64,000 nt of DNA from Bacillus sp. V3-13 (lineage in GTDB: Bacteria > Bacillota > Bacilli > Bacillales > Cytobacillaceae): the NCBI RefSeq assembly GCF_002860165.1, contig NZ_PGUZ01000023.1, forward strand, positions 62,001-126,000, written 5' to 3'. Below the pieces are notes generated by a model, which was given only the letters and a program-made list of their open reading frames with translations, made no database searches and was not told the origin of the DNA. The stretch's first letter is position 1, and every line of letters begins with the position of its first letter. Positions 10,182-18,823 of this stretch are shown here, piece after piece. A program made the position numbers and the translations under genes.

Positions 10182-10487
10182 ATGGATAGTGTTTCTTTTC
10201 CTTCTGCAGCCCATATTTTAAAGCCGCAGGAGGCAGCAAACCGTACATATACCCCGTCTGAAGCACAGCAAAAATTTTCGGCGATTTTAAAGGAATCGAT
10301 CGAAAAAGTAAATGAAGCGCAACAAAAGTCAGATTTATTGACCGAAAAACTGGCAAAAGGCGAGAATGTCGACTTGCATCAAGTGATGATTGAAGCACAA
10401 AAAGCCAGTATTTCTTTGCAGTTGACCATGGAAATAAGAAACAAAGCGGTTGAAGCATATCAAGAAATCATGAGAATGCAAGTTTAA
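10182..10487 (+). CDS. fliE: Flagellar hook-basal body complex protein FliE
   Basis: 101 residues. Adaptor between the MS ring and the rod. The C-terminal half is the FliE family segment: GENVDLHQVMIEAQKASISL followed by a helix with LTMEIRNKAVEAYQEIMRMQV. AAGGAG precedes the ATG. A 78-nt gap with a hairpin separates it from fliF. Confidence 0.96.
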   Translation: MDSVSFPSAAHILKPQEAANRTYTPSEAQQKFSAILKESIEKVNEAQQKSDLLTEKLAKGENVDLHQVMIEAQKASISLQLTMEIRNKAVEAYQEIMRMQV

Positions 10488-10518
10488 TAGTCATATAAGC
10501 TAGGAACTTTTAAAGTAG

Positions 10519-10554
10519 CGGTTATTAGCTGCCAATACCTAGACAGAATAACCG
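10519..10554 (+). other. Hairpin between fliE and fliF
   Basis: Perfect 8-bp inverted repeat CGGTTATT (10519-10526) / AATAACCG (10547-10554) with a 20-nt loop. The 3' arm abuts the fliF ribosome site (GGGGGA). There is no U-tract, so it is not a standard terminator. It could affect fliF translation or transcript processing. Confidence 0.6.
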
Positions 10555-10565
10555 GGGGAACAAAG

Positions 10566-12155
10566 ATGAACGAATCGTTTCAGCAAAGAATAAATAAAAT
10601 AAAAGATTACTGGAGCAGCAGAACGAAAAAACAAAGATATTTATTTTTTGGCTCGCTCCTATTTATTGTGATTTTGGCGATAGTCATTTCAGCCCTTGCA
10701 ACAAGGACTACTCTTGTCCCTCTTTACAGCAACCTTTCCCCTTCCGAGACAGGCGCCATTAAAGAAAGCCTGGATGCAAGAGGAATCGAGTCGGAAATAT
10801 CCGACGGAGGGACGACTATCAAAGTGCCTGAAGAATCAGTAGATACGCTTAAAGTCGAACTTGCAGCTGAAGGCATACCAAAGTCAGGAAATATTGATTA
10901 TTCATTTTTCAGCCAGAACGCCGGGATTGGCATGACTGAGAATGAATTTGATGTTTTAAAGCTTGATGCAATGCAAACAGAATTAGCTAATCTCATGAAG
11001 GGGATTGACGGAGTTCAAGATGCAAAGGTGATGATCAATCTCCCTGAAAAAGGAATATTTGTTTCTGACCAGGCTGACGCTGCTTCTGCTTCTATCGTTT
11101 TAAACACCAAGCCCGGCTATCAGTTTGAAGAAGCCCAAATCGAAGCACTTTATCATTTAGTTTCAAAAAGTGTTCCAAATCTTCCCACTGATAATATCGT
11201 CATTATGAATCAGTTTTTTGAGTATTTTGATTTAAATAATGAAAAAAATTCTTCCGGGGCATCTTTTGCAACCCAGCATGAGATTAAAAAACAGATTGAA
11301 AGGGACGTTCAGCGCCAGGTGCAAAATATGCTTGGAACGCTGATGGGACAGGATAAAGTAGTGGTTTCTGTCACCGCTGATATAGACTTTACCCAGGAAA
11401 ACCGGGAAGAAAGCCTCGTAGCGCCTGTTGATGAAGAAAATATGGAAGGAATCGCGATCAGTGCCCAGCGATTGACCGAAACTTTTACCGGAAACGGTGA
11501 ACAGGCAGGCGGAATTCTCCAGGGAGAAGACCCGGCAGATGCAGGTGGAAACCAATACCTGGCGGGGCAAGACGCAAATGGAGATTACGAGCGGGTCGAG
11601 GAAACGATCAATAACGAAGTAAACAGAATCCGCAAGGAAATTGTCGAATCTCCATATAAAGTGAGAGACCTTGGGATTCAAGTAATGGTCGAACCGCCGG
11701 TTGCCGATGACCCGAATTCGCTTCCACAGGACAGGGTTGACGACATCACGCAAATCCTGGGGACGATTGTCCGGACAACGATTAATAAAGATGACACGCA
11801 ACCTGAATTAACAGACGAAGCAATAAACGAGAAGGTAATGGTCTCAGTGCAGCCATTTAACGGAAAAATAGATTTCGAAGGCGGCGCACAACCAGGACTT
11901 CCTTGGTGGATTTTTGTAGCAGGCGGTGTATTGCTGCTGATCATCGCGGTCTTAGTCTTCTTGTTTATCCGTTCAAGAATAAAGCGGGAAGAGGAAGAAC
12001 TCATCATCGAAGAAACGATTTCTGCGAATGTGCCCGATGTAAACGAAGAACAGGAAACGGAAAGCAGCTTGAAGAGAAAGCAGCTTGAAAAAATGGCAAA
12101 AGAAAAACCGGAAGATTTCGCAAAGCTTTTACGGTCATGGATTGCTGAAGATTAG
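10566..12155 (+). CDS. fliF: Flagellar MS-ring protein FliF
   Basis: 529 residues, near the 536 of B. subtilis. It forms the membrane ring around which the export gate and rotor assemble. One membrane segment lies at about 26-46 (YLFFGSLLFIVILAIVISAL) and a second at about 443-466. The periplasm-equivalent part between them holds two ring-building motifs with the YscJ-like LVPLYSNLSPSETGAI opening. The cytoplasmic tail (about 500-529) ends KLLRSWIAED, the FliG-binding region. The ATG follows CCGGGGGAACAAAG. Confidence 0.98.
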   Translation: MNESFQQRINKIKDYWSSRTKKQRYLFFGSLLFIVILAIVISALATRTTLVPLYSNLSPSETGAIKESLDARGIESEISDGGTTIKVPEESVDTLKVELAAEGIPKSGNIDYSFFSQNAGIGMTENEFDVLKLDAMQTELANLMKGIDGVQDAKVMINLPEKGIFVSDQADAASASIVLNTKPGYQFEEAQIEALYHLVSKSVPNLPTDNIVIMNQFFEYFDLNNEKNSSGASFATQHEIKKQIERDVQRQVQNMLGTLMGQDKVVVSVTADIDFTQENREESLVAPVDEENMEGIAISAQRLTETFTGNGEQAGGILQGEDPADAGGNQYLAGQDANGDYERVEETINNEVNRIRKEIVESPYKVRDLGIQVMVEPPVADDPNSLPQDRVDDITQILGTIVRTTINKDDTQPELTDEAINEKVMVSVQPFNGKIDFEGGAQPGLPWWIFVAGGVLLLIIAVLVFLFIRSRIKREEEELIIEETISANVPDVNEEQETESSLKRKQLEKMAKEKPEDFAKLLRSWIAED

Positions 12156-12166
12156 GGGGAACACCA

Positions 12167-13183
12167 ATGGCGAAAAAAGAACAAAAAGAACTAACCGGGA
12201 AGCAAAAGGCAGCCATTCTCCTCATTTCCCTTGGTCCTGATGTTTCAGCTTCAGTATATAAGCATTTAAGTGAAGAGGAGATTGAAAAGCTCACACTGGA
12301 AATTTCGGGTGTCCGCAAAGTTGATTCCCGCGAAAAAGAAGAAATTTTAGAAGAATTTCACAATATTGCGCTGGCCCAGGATTATATTTCCCAGGGCGGA
12401 ATCGGCTATGCCAAGACGGTTCTCGAAAAAGCTCTTGGATCTGAGCAAGCAGCAGTTATTATTAACCGGCTGACTTCCTCTTTACAAGTAAGGCCTTTTG
12501 ATTTTGCCAGAAAAGCAGATCCTGGCCAAATCTTAAATTTTATTCAAAACGAGCATCCACAAACGATTTCTCTCATCCTATCCTATCTGGATGCTCCGCA
12601 GGCAGGGCAAATTCTTTCCGAGCTGCCGCAGGAAATGCAAGCGGATGTAGCACGAAGAATTGCCGTTATGGACAGCACGTCACCCGAAATCATCAATGAA
12701 GTGGAACAGATTCTTGAAAGGAAGCTGTCGGCAACCGTGACGCAGGATTATACGCAGACAGGCGGGATTGAAGCGGTTGTCGAGGTTCTTAACGGTGTTG
12801 ACAGGGCAACCGAACGAACGATTCTTGATGCGCTCGAAATCCAGGATCCAGAACTCGCAGAAGAGATTAAGAAAAGAATGTTTGTCTTTGAAGATATTGT
12901 TACACTGGACAACCGTGCGATTCAAAGAGTGATCCGCGATTGTGAAAATGAGGATCTCATGCTCGCATTGAAGGTATCCAGTGATGAAGTGAAAGAAATC
13001 GTCTTTAAAAATATGTCGACTCGAATGGCTGAAACCTTTAAAGACGAGATGGAATATATGGGTCCTGTCCGCCTCCGGGATGTTGAGGAAGCACAATCAC
13101 GTATTGTTGCAAATATCCGCCGGTTGGAAGAAAGCGGAGAAATCGTCGTCGCTCGCGGCGGGGGAGATGATATCATTGTCTAG
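12167..13183 (+). CDS. fliG: Flagellar motor switch protein FliG
   Basis: 338 residues, the same length as in B. subtilis. C-ring component that binds FliF and contacts the MotA stator. The EHPQT motif sits at 129-133. The C-terminal torque domain (about 240-335) carries the alternating charged helices and RVIRDCENEDLMLALK. GGGGG precedes the ATG 11 nt after the fliF stop. Its end overlaps the chosen fliH start. Confidence 0.98.
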   Translation: MAKKEQKELTGKQKAAILLISLGPDVSASVYKHLSEEEIEKLTLEISGVRKVDSREKEEILEEFHNIALAQDYISQGGIGYAKTVLEKALGSEQAAVIINRLTSSLQVRPFDFARKADPGQILNFIQNEHPQTISLILSYLDAPQAGQILSELPQEMQADVARRIAVMDSTSPEIINEVEQILERKLSATVTQDYTQTGGIEAVVEVLNGVDRATERTILDALEIQDPELAEEIKKRMFVFEDIVTLDNRAIQRVIRDCENEDLMLALKVSSDEVKEIVFKNMSTRMAETFKDEMEYMGPVRLRDVEEAQSRIVANIRRLEESGEIVVARGGGDDIIV

Positions 13184-13934
13184 GCTTATTAAATCCCATC
13201 GTACTGCGGAATTGAGCGAGAAAAAAGTCATTTCAATCCGCACGCTTAACCGGAATGAGCAGGGAATAATCCTTGCACCTGATACAACAGTCGAAGCAGA
13301 AAAACGGGCGCTGCTTGCCGATGCTGCGGAACAGGCTCAGAAATTGCTTGCTGATGCCCGTTCCGAAGCGAAATCCATTCAAGAAGAAATTGAAAAACAA
13401 AAAAACGCGTGGCAGGAAGAGAAGCAGCTTCTTGTTGAGCAGGCAATGCAGCAAGGCTACGAACAAGGGCTCCTTGATGGCAGGGAAAAAGGATTTGCAG
13501 AATATCGCGAATCGATTCTTTTTGCTTCCGGACTTGTCGAATCTTCAAGAACCGATTATCAGCAAAGGGTCGAATCCTCCGAACGGACGATTCTGGAACT
13601 CGGTATTAAAGTAGCTGAAAAAATTCTCGGCAAAACGATCCATGATCATGAGGAAGAGTTTATCGGAATCGTCAAGCAAGCGATCAAACAGGCACGGGAT
13701 GCCCGTGATGTAGAGCTTCATGTAAACCCGGTCCATTATCAAAACCTGCTGTCGCATAAAGAGGAATTGCTGACACTTTTCCCTAAGGAAACCAATTTTT
13801 ATATTTTTCCTGATGATGACTTGAGCGAACAAAGCTGCTTGATTGAATCGGCAAATGGCCGCATCGATGCCAGTGTCGACAGTCAGCTTCTGGAAATAAA
13901 ACAAAAGCTTGCCGAGCTGTTGGAGAGTGAATGA
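13176..13934 (+). CDS. fliH: Flagellar export ATPase regulator FliH
   Basis: 252 residues from the TTG at 13176, which is spaced 9 nt from GGGGAG (13161-13166). The ATG at 13167 directly abuts that site and is a less likely start. FliH inhibits and positions the FliI ATPase at the export gate. The protein opens LSRLIKSHR. It has a long charged coiled coil (about 35-115) and a C-terminal V-ATPase subunit E-like domain with KVAEKILGKTIHDHEEEF. It overlaps fliG by 8 bases and fliI by 4 bases, implying translational coupling. Confidence 0.9.
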   Translation: MSRLIKSHRTAELSEKKVISIRTLNRNEQGIILAPDTTVEAEKRALLADAAEQAQKLLADARSEAKSIQEEIEKQKNAWQEEKQLLVEQAMQQGYEQGLLDGREKGFAEYRESILFASGLVESSRTDYQQRVESSERTILELGIKVAEKILGKTIHDHEEEFIGIVKQAIKQARDARDVELHVNPVHYQNLLSHKEELLTLFPKETNFYIFPDDDLSEQSCLIESANGRIDASVDSQLLEIKQKLAELLESE

Positions 13935-15253
13935 TGAGGAAGGCTGCCGACTTAATCGACCATATTGACGAACTCGATTCATTTAAGAGATTTGGAAGGG
14001 TAAAGCGGGTTGTTGGGTTAATGATTGAATCCCAGGGGCCGCAGAGCTCAATTGGTGATCTTTGTTATATACATGTCGGCAACAACCGAAAAAAAGTCAT
14101 TCAGGCGGAGGTTGTCGGCTTTAGGGAAGAAAACGTCATATTGATGCCGTACACAACGGTCCAGGATATATCACCCGGGAGTCTTGTCGAAGCAACGCTG
14201 AAGCCGCTCGAAATAAAAGTCGGTGCCAGTCTTGTCGGAAGTGTAATCGATTCGCTCGGAATGCCGCTGGGCGGATCAGCGCTTCCAAAGGGGCTGACGG
14301 CTGTGCCAACCGAGCAGGCACCGCCTAATCCAATGAGCAGGCCGCCAATCACGGAAACCATTGAGGTTGGCGTCAGAATGATCGACAGCCTGCTGACAGT
14401 CGGGACAGGCCAGCGCATTGGCATCTTCGCAGGCAGCGGGGTTGGGAAAAGCACCCTCCTTGGCATGATAGCCAGGAATACAACCGCGGATTTAAACGTA
14501 ATCGGCCTGATCGGGGAACGTGGCCGCGAAGTCAGGGAATTCATTGAGCGCGATCTTGGACCTGAAGGGTTGAAAAGGTCAATTGTCGTCGTTGCGACCT
14601 CCGATCAACCGGCTCTTATGCGGATAAAGGGTGCGTTCACCGCAACCGCAATCGCTGAATACTTTCGTGATAAAGGATTAAAGGTGATGCTGATGATGGA
14701 TTCTGTCACAAGGGTGGCAATGGCGCAGCGCGAAATTGGACTCGCAATTGGTGAACCGCCGACAACAAAAGGTTATACACCATCCGTTTTTGCTGTTTTG
14801 CCGAAGCTTCTGGAACGGACCGGAACGAATCAGCATGGTTCAATCACTTCCTTTTACACGGTTCTCGTCGATGGGGATGACATGAATGAGCCGATTGCCG
14901 ATACGGTGAGGGGAATACTCGACGGACACTTTGTGTTGGACAGGAACCTCGCCAATAAAGGGCAATTTCCGGCAGTCGATGTATTAAAAAGCATCAGCCG
15001 GATTATGAATTATATCGTCCCGGAACCGCATGTCAGAGCAGCAGAAAGCCTCAGGGAAGCGTTAAGCACATATCTGAATTCGGAAGATTTAATTAATATC
15101 GGCGCTTATAAAAAGGGTTCCTCAAAGGAAGTTGACACAGCGATTCAGCTTTATCCAAAAATCCTTTCGTTTTTAAAGCAAGGAACACATGAAAAGGTGT
15201 CGATGGAGGAAAGTGTCCAGGCCTTATTCCGATTAATGGACGAAGGGGAGTAG
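13931..15253 (+). CDS. fliI: Flagellum-specific export ATPase FliI
   Basis: 440 residues (438 in B. subtilis). F1-beta-like hexameric ATPase of the flagellar type III export apparatus. Walker A is AGSGVGKS at 167-174, with LIGERGREVREF following. Walker B is VMLMMDSVTRVAMAQREIG. The start overlaps the fliH stop (ATGA). Two consecutive ATG codons make the exact start uncertain by one residue. Confidence 0.98.
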   Translation: MMRKAADLIDHIDELDSFKRFGRVKRVVGLMIESQGPQSSIGDLCYIHVGNNRKKVIQAEVVGFREENVILMPYTTVQDISPGSLVEATLKPLEIKVGASLVGSVIDSLGMPLGGSALPKGLTAVPTEQAPPNPMSRPPITETIEVGVRMIDSLLTVGTGQRIGIFAGSGVGKSTLLGMIARNTTADLNVIGLIGERGREVREFIERDLGPEGLKRSIVVVATSDQPALMRIKGAFTATAIAEYFRDKGLKVMLMMDSVTRVAMAQREIGLAIGEPPTTKGYTPSVFAVLPKLLERTGTNQHGSITSFYTVLVDGDDMNEPIADTVRGILDGHFVLDRNLANKGQFPAVDVLKSISRIMNYIVPEPHVRAAESLREALSTYLNSEDLINIGAYKKGSSKEVDTAIQLYPKILSFLKQGTHEKVSMEESVQALFRLMDEGE

Positions 15254-15257
15254 TCAA

Positions 15258-15701
15258 ATGCATTACCAATTCAAATTTGATAAGATCCTGAGCTTAAAGG
15301 AACGGGAAAAGGATGAGGCGCTGTCAATTTATCACGATGCAGTCAAAAAGTTTGAGGCAGCGGCCGAAAAGCTGTATGACCTTTTAAAAAAGAAGGAAGA
15401 TATGGAAGCCTATCAATCATCCAGGCTCGTGTCCGGGCTTCCCGTCCAGGAGATCAGGCATCACCAGCTTTTTCTTGGGAATTTAAATAAAACGATCGAC
15501 TATTACCAGCAAATGGTCATCAACACAAGAAAGCAAATGTCATTTTTTCAAGAAAAGCTGATGGAAAAAAATATCGAAGTAAAGAAATATGAAAAAATCA
15601 AGGAAAAAGATTTTAACCATTTTAGAGAAGAAATGAAGTATACCGAGGGCAAACAGATGGACGATATCTCGATTCAGCAGTTTATGAACCGGGGAAGTTA
15701 G
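15258..15701 (+). CDS. fliJ: Flagellar export chaperone FliJ
   Basis: 147 residues, as in B. subtilis. A highly charged, almost entirely helical coiled-coil protein of the FliJ/YscO type that couples FliI to FlhA. It begins MHYQFKFDKILSLKEREKDE, typical of Gram-positive FliJ. The start has GGGGAG a few bases upstream, inside the end of fliI. Its 3' end carries a sigma-D-like -10 sequence (see 15641-15667). Confidence 0.94.
   Translation: MHYQFKFDKILSLKEREKDEALSIYHDAVKKFEAAAEKLYDLLKKKEDMEAYQSSRLVSGLPVQEIRHHQLFLGNLNKTIDYYQQMVINTRKQMSFFQEKLMEKNIEVKKYEKIKEKDFNHFREEMKYTEGKQMDDISIQQFMNRGS
15641..15667 (+). promoter_or_regulatory. Tentative internal sigma-D-like promoter in fliJ
   Basis: GACGATAT at 15660-15667 matches the sigma-D -10 consensus GCCGATAT at 7 of 8 positions. 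It lies 40 nt before ylxF, where B. subtilis has the internal ylxF promoter as I recall. The -35 (TACC at 15641) is poor. The bases also encode the Asp-Asp-Ile of FliJ, so coding constraint may explain them. Confidence 0.25.
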
Positions 15702-15706
15702 GTGGA

Positions 15707-16315
15707 ATGATGGACAAAGCAATGGAACAAAAAGAAGAAAAGAAATATAACCGATTTCAATGGTTCTTAATGGCTTTCTTGATTCCGTTAATCTTTGCTG
15801 TCGCAGTTGCTCTCATCGTGATGACATTTTCGGGCGTGAACGTTTTTGAAAAATCAAAAGAAATAGCGAAAAAAATCCCGGTTGTTTCCGGCTGGGTTGA
15901 AAGTAAAAAAGAGCCGACGACAGAAGAGTTTGAAAAAGATATGATCGATCTCGAGGCAGAAATAAAGGACAGGGAAGCAGAGATAGAACAGCTTGAGACG
16001 AAAATGGGCAATAAGGATCAGGAGATCGAAAGGCTTCAGCTTGAGAAGGGACAGCTTGAACTGCAAATTGATGAATTGACGGCGATTCAGGAGGAAAACA
16101 AGCGTGCCTTTAAAGATATTGTCCGTACGTACGAGACGATGTCAGCAAAGAAGGCGGCCCCGATTATCACGAAGCTGAGTGATGAGGAAGCTTTGAAGAT
16201 ATTAACCAATATCAAAGCAGAAACGCTGGCTGCAATAATGGAGAACATGTCTCCCGAGGATGCAGCGAAATTTACGGTACTGTTGACAAACGAGTCGGCC
16301 GGCCAGAACGAATAA
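15707..16315 (+). CDS. ylxF: YlxF, MgtE-N/MotE-like flagellar operon protein
   Basis: 202 residues. An N-terminal membrane anchor lies at about 20-44 (WFLMAFLIPLIFAVAVALIV). A coiled coil follows at about 75-130. The C-terminal domain (about 140-195), with ITKLSDEEALKILTNIKAE and MSPEDAAKFT, resembles the intracellular domain of the MgtE magnesium transporter. That domain is also found in MotE, a chaperone of stator proteins in rhizobia. The function in Bacillus is not firmly known; its place between fliJ and fliK suggests a flagellar role. Two adjacent ATGs follow AGGTGG, so the start is uncertain by one codon. Confidence 0.85.
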   Translation: MMDKAMEQKEEKKYNRFQWFLMAFLIPLIFAVAVALIVMTFSGVNVFEKSKEIAKKIPVVSGWVESKKEPTTEEFEKDMIDLEAEIKDREAEIEQLETKMGNKDQEIERLQLEKGQLELQIDELTAIQEENKRAFKDIVRTYETMSAKKAAPIITKLSDEEALKILTNIKAETLAAIMENMSPEDAAKFTVLLTNESAGQNE

Positions 16316-16333
16316 TTGAAAGGAGGTGAAAAA

Positions 16334-17695
16334 ATGGAGTTAAGCGCACTTGGAATGATCCATGCGGTCGCTTCTTCCGGGACCTTCAACCAGCTGCAGC
16401 AGGGTAATACAGAAACGGGCAGCATTTTTTCCGGATTGCTCAGCAGTCAACTGGCGGCAAAAGCAGAATCAGCAAGTCCCGGGCTGTCCGGACTTGATAT
16501 GAAACAATTATCCGGGCTGGCGGAATTCCTGAAGATGACTGATCCGGCACAATTGCAGGACGGATTAGTGATGCTGGATAAACTTTATTCAGGTTCAGAG
16601 CTTTTGGATGTCATCAAAGAATTTCTGGGACTTACTGACGCGAAGTGGGAATCGCTTGTTCAAGATTTTCTTGTAAAAGCAAGCAGCACAAATAAGGCGC
16701 CTGAACAAACTGAACTGTTTGAACCGGCCGCAGGGGACAAGCAAGAAGCTGTCGACATCACGGCAATCGCATCGGCATTGCTTGCTATGTTGTCAATGAA
16801 AGCTGACGAACTTCCTGCTCGCGTCAATCATGATTTTGTCCTGCTCGCTAAAGCGGTCAAGCTTTTTGATCTTTTATCCAGGCATAAGGATTCCTCTGCT
16901 GAAAACCAGACGGGAAGCATGCTTTTAAAAGAAATCGCGGCGAAGCTGGACCAGTTATTGCGGACAAATGCACCACAGACTACTGTAAATCCGACAGCTT
17001 TGAACAAGAATGCCCAGCAACCGGGCATGAGAACAGAAATGCTCAAAAGCTTCTTTACCCCGCTGGCGGCAGAACTAAACCAGAAAAATGAAAAAAATAT
17101 TTCTTTAACAGAGTTAGTTGTTGACCAAAAAGGGACGGCGTCAACGAAGCAGGATGCAACGCAGGCAACAGCCGCAGTAAAGCAGGAAAGCGTGCAGGGA
17201 TCACCGTTTTTATTTCAACAGATTTCGAGGCCCGAGCAGCTGGCGATGACGCTGAGCGATAACGGCCGTCCGGTTTCTGCTGAGCAGCTGATGCGGCAAT
17301 TCGAATCGATTCTTGCTAAAAGCCAGTTTACAAAAGGCCCGGGTACGCAAAAGCTGTTCATTAAGCTATACCCCGAGCATCTTGGTGCACTGCGGATTGA
17401 ATTGATTCAGAAAGAACAGGCGATTGTTGCAAAAATCCTCACTTCAACAGCAGTGGCAAAGGATGCGCTTGAAACACAGCTGCAGGGGCTCAAGCAAGCG
17501 TTCAGCGCCCAAAATATTCAAGTTGAACGAGTGGAAATCACGCAGCAGCAGTCCCAGCAGGAGCGCTTTTTAGGCAGGGAAAACCAGCAGCATGGACAAT
17601 CCAAACAGCATGATCAGCATCGTGATCAGGAACAGCAAAAGCAGCCTGAATTAAGCCTTAGTTTTGGAGAAGTATTATTGAATACGGAAGTTTAG
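16334..17695 (+). CDS. fliK: Flagellar hook-length control protein FliK
   Basis: 453 residues from ATG 16334, preceded by AGGAGGTG (16321-16328). It is the secreted ruler that sets hook length and switches FlhB substrate specificity. The first 300 residues are low-conservation and Ala/Gln/Ser-rich. The C-terminal Flg_hook domain (about 330-420) has KLFIKLYPEHLGALRIEL and a Leu-rich helix. The end is Gln/His-rich (QQHGQSKQHDQHRDQEQQ), as is common in FliK. It sits directly before flgD. Confidence 0.92.
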   Translation: MELSALGMIHAVASSGTFNQLQQGNTETGSIFSGLLSSQLAAKAESASPGLSGLDMKQLSGLAEFLKMTDPAQLQDGLVMLDKLYSGSELLDVIKEFLGLTDAKWESLVQDFLVKASSTNKAPEQTELFEPAAGDKQEAVDITAIASALLAMLSMKADELPARVNHDFVLLAKAVKLFDLLSRHKDSSAENQTGSMLLKEIAAKLDQLLRTNAPQTTVNPTALNKNAQQPGMRTEMLKSFFTPLAAELNQKNEKNISLTELVVDQKGTASTKQDATQATAAVKQESVQGSPFLFQQISRPEQLAMTLSDNGRPVSAEQLMRQFESILAKSQFTKGPGTQKLFIKLYPEHLGALRIELIQKEQAIVAKILTSTAVAKDALETQLQGLKQAFSAQNIQVERVEITQQQSQQERFLGRENQQHGQSKQHDQHRDQEQQKQPELSLSFGEVLLNTEV

Positions 17696-17705
17696 GTGAT
17701 CTTTA

Positions 17706-18347
17706 ATGACAAATACGATTGATTCATCGCTACTGTTAAGGTCTTATCAAGATAGTAAGCGAAAAACCGGTTCCGGCATTTTAGGAAAGGATGACTTTCT
17801 TAAGATTTTAATGACACAGCTGCAAAACCAGGATCCGATGAACCCGATGCAAGATAAAGACTTTGTGGCGCAAATGGCTACATTTAGTACGCTCGAGCAG
17901 ATTACCAATATGGGAGCTTCGATTAATCGTTTTGTCGAAGCGCAAGAACAAAACCAGCTCGTTGCTTTTAGCCAATTTGTCGGAAAAGAAGTCACATGGC
18001 ATAAAGTGATTGAATCGGATGATCCAAACGCTGACCCGGTCATTCAGAAAGGAAGCGGGCGGGTTGCTTCCCTGCAATTCAAAGACAATAAAGCGAATTT
18101 TATTCTTGAAGACGGAACAATTCTGGAACCAGGCAACATCTCACAAATTAACGAAGCATCCAAAGAAAGCAGCTTGCTGCAGGCCAGCATGCTGATCGGT
18201 AAAACAGTCACCTATGTAAATGACAAAAAGGAAGAAATAGCAGCAGCCGTTAAATCGGTGTCGTTTAAAGACGGTAAAATTTTATTCCAGCTTAACGATG
18301 AAGCGGGAACGACAATCAACTCTTCCCAGATTACGAAAATAGAGTAA
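17706..18347 (+). CDS. flgD: Flagellar hook cap/scaffold protein FlgD
   Basis: 213 residues. FlgD caps the growing hook and is discarded afterwards. The N-terminal signature DDFLKILMTQLQNQDPMNPM with FVAQMATFSTLEQITNM (about 29-75) is diagnostic. The rest is a beta-rich domain with an Ig/tudor-like pattern. The ATG follows TTTAGGTGATCTTTA. It belongs to the fliK-flgD-flgE hook block. Confidence 0.95.
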   Translation: MTNTIDSSLLLRSYQDSKRKTGSGILGKDDFLKILMTQLQNQDPMNPMQDKDFVAQMATFSTLEQITNMGASINRFVEAQEQNQLVAFSQFVGKEVTWHKVIESDDPNADPVIQKGSGRVASLQFKDNKANFILEDGTILEPGNISQINEASKESSLLQASMLIGKTVTYVNDKKEEIAAAVKSVSFKDGKILFQLNDEAGTTINSSQITKIE

Positions 18348-18360
18348 AGGAAGTGGTTGG

Positions 18361-18747
18361 ATGGACAAGCCAGTGTTTCGTCCGATTCAATCACCAGCCG
18401 TAACGAACCACCAATATCGCAACAATAAAGCAAAGCCTGTCGGGCAACATTCTTTTTCGCTGCACTTGCATACGGCGATTGGTACAGAAAAGCTGACGAT
18501 GAGCAAACACGCGAGCGAGCGCCTTGAGCAAAGAAATATTCGTATTGATGATCAGCGCTGGGGCCGGATCGAAAAGAAAGTGCAGGAAGCGAAACGAATG
18601 GGAGTGAAAGAATCCCTGGTGCTGCTAAAGGATGCCGCTTTAATTGTCAGTGCCAAAAACAATACAGTGATTACGGCTATGGATCGCGACGAAGCTTCCA
18701 CGCAAATTTTCACGAATATAGACGGAACGATTATTTTAGAAAACTAA
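18361..18747 (+). CDS. TIGR02530-type flagellar operon protein, function unknown
   Basis: 128 residues. The C-terminal two-thirds, starting at TMSKHASERLEQRNIRID (about 46-63) and ending with a short beta-rich tail (IFTNIDGTIILEN), looks like the small conserved family annotated as flagellar operon protein TIGR02530. That family usually lies between flgD and flgE in Firmicutes. No enzymatic motif, signal peptide or membrane segment is visible. It is probably an accessory of hook assembly by context. I do not recall a counterpart at this place in B. subtilis 168. AAGGAAGTGG precedes the ATG. Confidence 0.8.
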   Translation: MDKPVFRPIQSPAVTNHQYRNNKAKPVGQHSFSLHLHTAIGTEKLTMSKHASERLEQRNIRIDDQRWGRIEKKVQEAKRMGVKESLVLLKDAALIVSAKNNTVITAMDRDEASTQIFTNIDGTIILEN

Positions 18748-18800
18748 TTGGCTGGACCTGGATAAGGAAGCCAAAAGCTGTGGACTGACAGAAGCAGCTT
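18748..18800 (+). other. Two tandem hairpins upstream of flgE
   Basis: TTGGCT (18748-18753) pairs with AGCCAA (18769-18774). AAGCTG (18775-18780) pairs with CAGCTT (18795-18800). Both are perfect 6-bp stems filling the 76-nt gap before the flgE ribosome site, without U-tracts. A role in translation or RNA stability is possible; chance formation cannot be excluded. Confidence 0.45.
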
Positions 18801-18823
18801 AGATGAGAGAGGAGTTTTTAACG

